Below are positions 56,901 through 64,000 of a stretch of DNA of 64,000 nucleotides, one piece after another (the first letter of the stretch is position 1; the number at the start of each line of letters is the position of its first letter). The DNA lies in NCBI GenBank assembly GCA_950022295.1, contig OX465595.1, positions 429,158,270-429,222,269 of the forward strand, given 5' to 3'. The translations under genes were made by a program, and so were the position numbers. The stretch comes from Bromus sterilis (lineage: Eukaryota; Streptophyta; Magnoliopsida; Poales; Poaceae). The notes below the pieces were generated by a model. It saw nothing but the letters and a program-made list of their open reading frames with translations. It had not been told where the DNA came from and did not search any database.

Positions 56901-57617
56901 TGGTGCGGAGAGTAAGTTCAGACTCAAGCAATAAAGCATTATGGTCCGACAAGTCCCGCACAAGCTTCCTGACAGTAACTGAGGGAAACAGATGTTCCCA
57001 ACCATCGGACATCAATACCCTATCCAGCTTTTCTAGCGTAGGATGATCCTGGTTTTTGGACCAAGTGTATCTCCCACCCTCAATGTGGATTTCAAAAAGA
57101 TTGAAAGAATTAATGATAGAATTAAACATGTCCACATGCGGCGAATTATGCCAATTCTTATTCTTCTCCCCACAGTGCCTTAGCACATTAAAATCACCCC
57201 CAATATATATGGGCCACCCATATGACTGCAAACATCAGCAAGCTCCATAAGAAATTCATTTTTGAAATCATCATGTGCTGCCCCATAAACCACACATAAT
57301 GTCCAGGAAACCTTTTTATCCACATCAAACAAGTTTACTTGTAAAATATATTTTCTCTTGACCCACGAGACAACATCAAATTTGTTTTGTCTTACCCCGC
57401 AAAGAATACCTCCAGACTTCCCCACAGATGGGATGAAATCCCAAACAAAATTCTTGTAAGTATCCAGCCTTCTCATGAAACTATCTTTGTAACTTTTTTT
57501 GTGTGTTTCCTGAAGGCAAATAATATCCAGGGCATGATCCTTGATCATATTAGAGAGGTAGGGGACCATCCCTTTCTTACCCACTCCTCTACAATTCCAG
57601 AATAGGATGTTCATCAT
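53947..57617 (-). pseudogene. LINE 2 ORF2: endonuclease and reverse transcriptase
   Basis: Starts MMNILFWNCRG at 57617, overlapping the ORF1 end by 29 nt. Endonuclease motifs: CLQETHK, then GGDFNVLR, with a frameshift near 57200 between them. The next frame (to 54238) is open for 997 codons and holds the reverse transcriptase: APGLDNIPVEFY, FRPICLLRC, LKLDFEKAYDKVN, RQGDPLSPFLFNI and the catalytic QYADDTVLCF. The C-terminus has a zinc-finger-like CSFCHGFESLDHLFF. A stop at 54238 interrupts it, and the frame continues to 53947 with VCWAIWNIRNRATFE. Confidence 0.9.
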
Positions 57618-59784
57618 TTGACTTTCTTTTTATTTTCCCTTTTCTTCTGGTAGCACCGCAAGGGGATTGTGCAGCTGCCTCAGAAGACCGAGGGAATAGC
57701 ATATTGCCAGCCTGACTCCTAGTAACAGGTCTAGCCACAACTAGCTTTTTTTTCTTAGCACTTTTTTTAGATATGGGCCTCTCATTACTAAGAAGTCTCC
57801 CTTCGAATTCCTCATCAACCTCATTATTATCTCCCCATTCATCACTAATAGGAGTACGATTACCCAACTCATTAGTAACAAATAAATCAACAACAGGGGC
57901 CTGCATGTTAGCACATTCAACATGTGCTCTGCTCAACTCCAATTCCCGAATAATATCGACAGTAGAAAAATCACTATTGGGAATAACTACTCCCAACTTA
58001 CTCGCTCTAAGCATCAACCCCGTATCAGATAATATTTCAAAAGAGTTTTTGCGAGGATTGGGAATAGGTGTACCTTCCAAGTTGCGCCTCTTGGTTAGGG
58101 CTGCAGCCCGGTCCACCATTTTTCCCCCGCCTTCTACATGTTGCGTTTGCTAAATCTCACACTTTCATATGGCAGTGGAGGTGTGGAGATAACCTCCTCC
58201 TCACAACCAACCGGAGAGCTAGGAAGTTGTACCGTATATTTATCTAGTTCCTCACAGTCTATCCCATCATTTTCAATCTCCTCCAACTGGAATTTTTTGT
58301 TCAACATATCAACATAAGAGTTGGACCCCAGCTCAATAGGATATAAAAGATGAGATATAACAGGATGAGGCATCACCTGAATATCATCATTATCCCCAAT
58401 CTCCTGAGAACATGGAACAATCCAGTTCATAGGGCCAGATTCAGTATCACACATTTCTGCCTCCCGGGCCATAGTTTCAAGCAAGAGGGAATTGCTCACT
58501 TCCTCAGACTCAGATTCTGACATCTCAGGCGCCGCATTCTCCATCTCAGCTTTCCCATGCGGTTTGCCATTTTTCTCAGAATTATCAACAATATTGCCCT
58601 CTGGATTCACTGGTTCACTGAATTTTTGTTTTTTAGACCCAGATTGTCCTTGATCAGCACCATGTTTCACACCATGTTTAACTCTCTCAGGGTCACGGGA
58701 CACCACCTTGTCAATCTCATAAAAAAAAGTCATAGAAATGAGTTCCCAGCACCCCCTCTGCCATCACAGGCAGTTCATCCACATTGCGACACCCCAGGCG
58801 CACCCGAACAGAATCAGGGCGATAAAGAGTAGAATAGTCAATTTCCAATGGGACACCAACCAAAGATGATGCATAAGCCACATTACGGTCACTTCTTTTG
58901 TCATTGGGAATATTTTTAACTTTCACCCATGCCACCTCCATTTCTCCCTTGGCCCCAATATTTGCGGACCAAGGAGCAAGACGAACCACTACACCACAAG
59001 ATTTCAAAATCATATGATCGCTATAACAAGCTTTATCAACATCACGATAAGACGGAAAGCGAATGACAAACGTGCCAGGACCAATTGCACGAGCAGTACA
59101 CTTCCAACCAGTAGCTAGATACTCATTAAACGCTTTATCAAGCTTTTTACCAGATGCATCACCCTCAATGATAGTCACAACAACATGAGACGCCCTATCT
59201 TTTTTCTGCTTAGTAGAGCAAGAATCATGAATATAGTAAAAACCTTGACCCCTAGCCTGGAACGCACACATAGGAGCAATACATTCCCACGGCAAGAAAG
59301 TGTTGCATCCAGAGGCAAGATGGCCCATCACACCACATCTCTCACAATATGCATGCTGACAACTAGCAGGAACATGACCAACAGTCTTGCAGATCGGGCA
59401 TGGAGGCAAGGTCGAGTTCACCTGATTTGGTAGCGCAGCAACGGAGCGATGTGGATCTTGCATCGAAGGCGCACCTCCAAACGCCCCGCGTGGAGGCACC
59501 GCAGGTTTCTTCTTCTCCACCCAGACAGGCCCGCCATGCTGCTGCGGCGAGCCGCTTGACGCCGCCACCGCCGCATCCCATGTTTCAGATCCAGCGGACG
59601 CATCCAGAGTGGGATTGGACGAGCTCCCCTCACCATCCCGCTCGCGGATCCAGTTATGGCGTCCAAGACTGTTGCCGCGACCGTAGCGCCCCGCTCCACG
59701 GCCAGCACGGCCAGAACCGAAATCCTCTCTCCTGTTCCCGCGATCACCCATCACCGGAGCTAAGGAAGAAGGAGAATCAACCAC
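57589..59784 (-). pseudogene. LINE 2 ORF1: zinc-knuckle RNA-binding protein
   Basis: Starts at 59784 (MVDSPSSLAPVMGDRGNRRE). Contains two zinc knuckles (CPICKTVGHVPASC, CERCGVMGHLASGC) and a DUF4283-like region (KLDKAFNEYLATGWKC, FVIRFPSYRDVDKACY). A frameshift falls at an eight-T run in sense orientation (near 58725) after HFYDFF. A second shift near 58140 follows SKRN. The last part is acidic then Lys-rich and stops at 57589. Confidence 0.82.
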
Positions 59785-59796
59785 CGCCGCGTAGGA

Positions 59797-60579
59797 TCAA
59801 CTGTCTCCCTTCACCTTCCTCTCCCACCACTCGAACGAAGGAGGAGTGGATCTGGGGGCTGTCTTCTCCGCCGCCCAGAAGTGAGCGAGGGCTAGGTCTA
59901 GGTCAAGCAACGCCGGGCGAGCTGAATATATATCCCCCGCCGACGACGAACCGACGGTGGGATCACTCCCCACGTGTCGCGCATCCGCCGATGGAGGCGC
60001 CGGTCCAACTGGACCCGCTCCCAGCACACCCGGCCCACTTCGATCTCCCGAACCGGCTCCCAGCTGATGTGGATTTTTGACCGCGCCATGTTGACCAAGC
60101 CATGGGTTCGCCGCCGTGGCCATTCCCGCCGGCGATCGCCGGATCCTGCAGCCGATCCGAGCCAGGAAATAAGGAAACTGAATGATGCTTCCCTCCTCCA
60201 CCCATTCTCCTTCCCGTAAGTACCTCGCGTCCACCGTCTCATCCCGCTCATTGAGGAGCACCGACCGTAGCGCATCCCGGCGAAGAACCACCGCCCCTGA
60301 CCGGAACTCCATGATGCGAGCCGATCGGAGATCAGAGGCATACGACGCATCCCATCGCAGGTCAGAAGGACCCATCAATGGCGCCGAATCGGGGACCATT
60401 CTCTCCCGCCCAGCCGCTGTTCGAGCAGTCGAGAACGCCGAGGAGGATCTCCGCCATGGCGAGACCGCCGCCCTTGTCGAGGGCGAGGAAGGGCCCGTCG
60501 TCTGTGCGAGGGAAGCCCGCGCCGTCCGCAGAGGTGCTGTGAGCGCGATCGCCACCGGAGTAGGAACCTTAACCGCCAT
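59797..60579 (-). CDS. LINE 2 leader ORF
   Basis: A 260-codon frame in the GC-rich leader of LINE 2, ending 13 bp before the ORF1 start. No known domain; composition is Ala/Arg/Ser-rich. It may be translated as a uORF or be chance reading in GC-rich DNA; both LINEs in the window have such a leader frame. Confidence 0.3.
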   Translation of the reverse strand: MAVKVPTPVAIALTAPLRTARASLAQTTGPSSPSTRAAVSPWRRSSSAFSTARTAAGRERMVPDSAPLMGPSDLRWDASYASDLRSARIMEFRSGAVVLRRDALRSVLLNERDETVDARYLREGEWVEEGSIIQFPYFLARIGCRIRRSPAGMATAANPWLGQHGAVKNPHQLGAGSGDRSGPGVLGAGPVGPAPPSADARHVGSDPTVGSSSAGDIYSARPALLDLDLALAHFWAAEKTAPRSTPPSFEWWERKVKGDS

Positions 60580-60645
60580 CAGAGGTGCCGTGTCCCTCCA
60601 GTCCCGAGTTATTTGCTGCTTCTGCTTTTGATATATGTCAAACTT

Positions 60646-62479
60646 AGCTGGAGGCGGGCGTCGTTTTGCAAAAACTGAGCCGACTAAAAGCAGGCACTAG
60701 ATTAACGATCCAACGATTGATGATGAAAGGATGTAAGGATTCACGAAGATGGCTGGATTCACATGATACGACGCCGTATTTAAATATAACTAATTAATTG
60801 CTCTTTTCGAAACAAACAAAAAAACGAGAAGATCAAGATCATATACTATTGAAAGAATGATTTTGAACCACTCATTATACTTAGCAATGAATGTGACACG
60901 CACGAATCCGCTAACCCTGTCCGCCGCTGTGGTCGGAATTTGCTCCTACTCTCCGCCACCGCAAGAGGACGCTGCAAGGCGTCGGCAAGGGGGGCACTAC
61001 TCGCGATTTGGGGTAACCCTCAGGCACGGCGAGAGTTGCTCTGTAGTCAAATGTGTCGACTCAAGATCAGGTGTTCGGATACGCCTGTAGTCGCTTCCTC
61101 ATCAGCATCGTGTGGCTCGACGCACTGGTGCTATGTTGCGAGATGGTGGTGGAGCGCTTCGTGACACGCTCGCTCTTGTGACAATGTGACCTCATATGTC
61201 CTCCCTTGTTCTGCATCCCTCATATGGCATGCCGAGGCACCCGACGATCGTCGGGCTGGCCAGTCCAGGGGGTGCAACCTTGCCATTCAAGCTCAGCTCG
61301 ACGCAGGCACGCGAGGAGTGCTTTTGGTTGCATCCCAGCGCTATCGTCAACCATGCAGGGGTTGGTTGGACCATGATTTTGCCTGTTGCGAGGAGCTGAT
61401 GGTGGTTCGGCGTGGCGGTTGTCCCGGGTTCGTTCCAGATTTGCATGGCCATGGCGCGACCGGGATGGAATCACATGGATCCGGCCTTTGTTGGCTTGCC
61501 GGCAGTTGGGCCGTGGTCGGCAACGGGGTTGCCATGACCTTCTCTGTCGGGGTGGTGCAGGTGCGCAGTCTACCAAGTTCAATCGATGCTTTGTATGGGA
61601 GTGTTCAACTCGATGAAAGTCGTTCTTTGGCCGGAGCTGATGACGGAGACACTCGCGGGTGCTGCCGACCTCTTTGAAGGCATTGTTCTACGTTGATATC
61701 ACCATCCTTTCACGACCTGGGGAAACTCTGGTTTCAGGTTCACCTGGAAATAGATGATGGCGACACAATCTCTGTCGTGACCCTTCCTGAAGGCATCGTT
61801 TAGAAGTCAGCTCGATTGTTGTGTTGGGTAGCTACTCATTACGGTTGGAGTCGACGGTGGTGTCTTCTTTTCCATGTGTTACTCTTCGGCTGCACATAGT
61901 GCGATGTGCCTTCTGTCAGCGGTGCATGTCGAAGACCCTCTCATGGCTGCTATTGTGTTGCGACGAGCTTCAAGCTCTTAGTGTTTTCTTGGTCATCTTC
62001 GCTCAATAACAGTGCATTGATGTTCCAAACCTGCTAACCAATCTGTCTTCTTGTGGCGGAGCTCTCAGTTATGGTTCGTGGTGAGCCACTTGTTGATTGC
62101 GGATGCTCTTACGTTGTGTTGTGGGGTTTACTTTGCACTCCAGCGCGGTGCGTTACGGTATTTGTAAAATTTTGTATTGTGACCCCTCGACAACACCTCA
62201 CATCTATTTATACCTCACATCTATTTATGTATCTTGTGATAGTGGTCCTTCTATTTGCTGGTTAGGACGTGCTTTCTTCTGGGTGTTAATTTCTTCACTT
62301 CTTTTGTAACTTTGTTACTTGGTTTTTATCCGATTTTTCTCACAAATAGGGTCAACATGTTCAAGTTTTCGATCTGGTTTCCATTATAAACTAGATCTTG
62401 CCCCTGAAGACATGACTTCCCTCGGCATGGCTAACTCGACTGCCCACCATATTGCAAAGGGTTTCTCATCCCTCAACAG
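60646..62479. other. Intergenic, no supported gene
   Basis: 60900-61680 is GC-rich with several overlapping frames up to 163 codons, none recognisable. 61700-62340 is T-rich. No splice structure or transposon ends were found. Confidence 0.45.
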
Positions 62480-62700
62480 AGATCTTCCTTGTCGCAATCG
62501 ACAGCCCTAGGTAAGTGAATTTGCCCTCTCCGCGCCCCCCCCCTTCCCCCCCCCCCCCCCCCCCCCCCCCCGCTCCCACATGGACAAAACTTCGCACTTG
62601 TAAAAGTTGATTTTGAGCCCAGATATGAGCTCAAAGCAGAGCACGATCGCTTTGATTGTTGCAATACTGTGGATGTGTGGTTCACACAGTAACAGCATAG
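62480..62700 (-). pseudogene. LINE reverse-transcriptase fragment with C homopolymer
   Basis: Minus strand reads LCFELISGLKINFYKCEV (about 62590-62660) and then, after the homopolymer, KFTYLGLSIA (about 62487-62515). In intact LINEs these segments are separated by about 25 residues; here the space is filled by a G-run on the minus strand. Short and isolated. Confidence 0.7.
62546..62571. repeat. C homopolymer
   Basis: 26 consecutive C, preceded by nine C (62535-62543) and TT. Such a run may be inaccurate in length. Confidence 0.85.
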
Positions 62701-62946
62701 CGTGACATATCAAATACTATCAAACAGTACATGTGAATTGTACATATAGCACTGAAACAAGGGAACTACATAAACTTGGGAAAATATCAAATAGTACAAG
62801 CTAGTAGCGGCTTATTTAATTAGCAGCAACTCCACTACCATACGTAGCTGCGTATAATGAGCTAGTGAGGAGCACACAGTTTGGATCTCCTCTGCTCTAC
62901 GTGTAGATAAATGCATGCTAGGGCCTCCATGGCTCCATGGCATAGC
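62701..62946. other. Downstream region of the kiwellin gene
   Basis: Likely 3' UTR and spacer of the minus-strand kiwellin gene. No coding sequence. Confidence 0.5.
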
Positions 62947-63437
62947 TTACACATCAGACCAAGTGATCTTGAACACTCCAATGTTGCCGTTGAGCCCCAG
63001 CGCCTTCCACACGGCCGGCGACGCGTCCACGTCGTTGTACGGGCACGGCGGCTCGAAGTTGTGCTCGGCGTCGCAGCCGTACACGGAGTCGCACTCGTCG
63101 ACGACCTTGGCCACGACCGCCCGGCCGTTGCCATTGATGCGGATCATCTTGTTGCACCTGCGCTTGCCGTCCAGGCGCAGCCACCCAGTGGACAGCGCCA
63201 CCACCAGCTCGCTGTCCGGGTGGAAGCGGTTGTCGCAGAACGATGGGCCACCGCCGTCTGCACCTTTCGCGAAGCTGTTTAAGGTCAGGATCGCCGGCGT
63301 GTCGGCCGTCACCGGGGGTGAGCACTTGTACTGCGGGTACCGGCGATCGTCGACGCAGCAGACGGAGCCGTTCTCCGTGTTGCAATCGCCGGATTTGCCA
63401 TGCAGGTAGCCACTGATGCGGCAGCTTCCATGGTGTC
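62947..63437 (-). pseudogene. Kiwellin / ripening-related protein gene, 5'-truncated by Copia
   Basis: The minus-strand frame is open from the Copia border at 63437 to a stop at 62947, about 160 residues. It reads HGSCRISGYLHGKSGDCN, CCVDDRRYPQYKCSPPVT, LTLNSFAKGADGGGPSFCD, VVALSTGWL, VVDECDSVYGCD, PPCPYND and ends FKITWSDV. These are the conserved Cys-rich blocks of kiwellins, secreted double-psi beta-barrel proteins; some plant kiwellins bind fungal effectors. The signal peptide and first residues are absent, because the LTR end lies directly before them. If a 5' exon survives, it is beyond the other end of the Copia, outside this window. Confidence 0.85.
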
Positions 63438-63623
63438 TGTGAAAGAACGGAAGCGATCTACCTCTCCAGGAGGGATCGCTGGTCTATATATATTAGGAGG
63501 CAGGCATAGCCTTGCCGTATACAAGTTGGAGATCGCGTACACAAGATGGAGACGGAACGGAGATGTACAAGAGAGGGAGAAAGAGTCCGAGAGTACATGA
63601 AATCATAGACCTAGTATCTAACA
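63438..63623 (-). repeat. 3' LTR of a second Copia element
   Basis: On the minus strand it starts TGTTAGATACTAGG after the purine tract AAGGGAGGG and ends TTCTTTCACA, 186 bp. The next five bases, GACAC (63433-63437), would be the target duplication; the other copy is outside the window. The exact end could be two bases earlier. Confidence 0.75.
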
Positions 63624-64000
63624 CCCTCCCTTAATCTCAACTATCCCATATTGAGATTATGCTTGAACTCCTCAAACGCCTTGACTGGTAACGCCTTGGT
63701 GAACCCATCTGCAACTTGATCCTTGGAAGGAATAAACCGTATCTCTAGTTTCTTTTCTGCAACTCTTTCTCGTACAAAGTGAAAATTAATCTCGATATGT
63801 TTAGTCCTTGCATGAAAGACTGGGTTAGCAGAAAGATATGTAGCACCCAAGTTATCACACCATAAACAGGAGATACGTTGTTGCTTGACGCCCAATTCTG
63901 CAAGCAAAGATTCCAACCAAATAACTTCAGCCGTAGCATTCGCCATGGATTTATACTCAGCTTCTGTACTTGATCTTGACATTGTTGCTTGTTTTCTGGC
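63624..64000 (-). CDS. Copia RNase H, C-terminal end of pol (partial)
   Basis: Open from the window edge to a stop at 63641. Shows the Copia RNase H signature SRSSTEAEYKSMANATAEVI, then LWCDNLGATYLSANPVFHAR, KHIEINFHFVRE and QVADGFTKALP. The stop is 18 bp before the LTR. The rest of this element lies to the right of the window. Confidence 0.92.

Larger units (their letters stand above)
53601..60631 (-). mobile_element. Full-length LINE 2 (L1-type), degenerate
   Basis: Minus-strand element with target duplication TATATGTCAAACTT at 53587-53600 and 60632-60645 (13 or 14 bp, since the last T merges with the tail). The 3' end is an A-tail (T run at 53599-53607 on the plus strand). It has a GC-rich leader, ORF1 with zinc knuckles, and ORF2 with endonuclease, reverse transcriptase and a C-terminal domain. 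At least three frameshifts and one stop break the coding parts. About 7.03 kb. Not nearly identical to LINE 1; the two are different families. Confidence 0.93.

Noticed and set aside
61186..61677. 163-codon plus-strand frame
   Set aside because: No recognisable domain, several equally long frames overlap on both strands, and the composition is that of GC-rich non-coding DNA.

Overview
This window is nuclear DNA of a grass, most likely a pooid or Triticeae species. The evidence is GC-rich exons with GT-AG introns, Stowaway-type MITEs, a tandem family of GPI-anchored lipid-transfer proteins (LTPG), and a large share of nested LTR and non-LTR retrotransposons. No prokaryotic features, CRISPR arrays or tRNA/rRNA genes were recognised.

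Layout. 1-2.2 kb: no gene seen. 2.5-6.3 kb: two LTPG genes in tandem, each with one intron. 6.9-8.2 kb: a CT microsatellite, a block of palindromic GCAACAGAG repeats and a retroelement ORF1 (DUF4283-like) remnant. 10.0-12.2 kb: an intact nine-exon FKBP-type immunophilin gene predicted for the chloroplast lumen. 12.9-20.8 kb: an F-box gene on the minus strand, split by a complete Copia element (13286-19773, target duplication TAAAC). 21.2-22.5 kb: a LINE fragment. 22.6-25.5 kb: two more LTPG genes, both intronless. 25.8-27.1 kb: a Harbinger-like remnant. 27.5-28.4 kb: a three-exon phi-class glutathione transferase gene on the minus strand with an altered active site. 28968-36530: a full-length but broken LINE with a 15-bp target duplication. 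37.0-37.4 kb: two TA microsatellites around a short AT-rich segment. 37425-53094: a composite LTR element in the order LTR-internal-LTR-internal-LTR, flanked by TTACT; each internal domain encodes only a small zinc-knuckle Gag. 53601-60631: a second full-length broken LINE with a 13-14 bp target duplication. 60.6-62.5 kb: no gene seen. 62.5-64.0 kb: a LINE fragment with a C homopolymer, a kiwellin/ripening-related gene cut off at its 5' end by another Copia element, and that element running off the window.

The host genes that look intact are the four LTPG paralogs, the FKBP gene and the GST gene. The four LTPG genes share promoter modules and probably arose by tandem duplication. The F-box and kiwellin genes are both broken by Copia insertions.

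The most interesting structure is the three-LTR element. The variants in its LTRs show a crossover pattern: the middle LTR is like the right LTR in its 5' part and like the left LTR in its 3' part. This is what unequal recombination between the two LTRs of one gag-only element should leave. The complete Copia also has a plausible intron that spans the LTR/internal junction.
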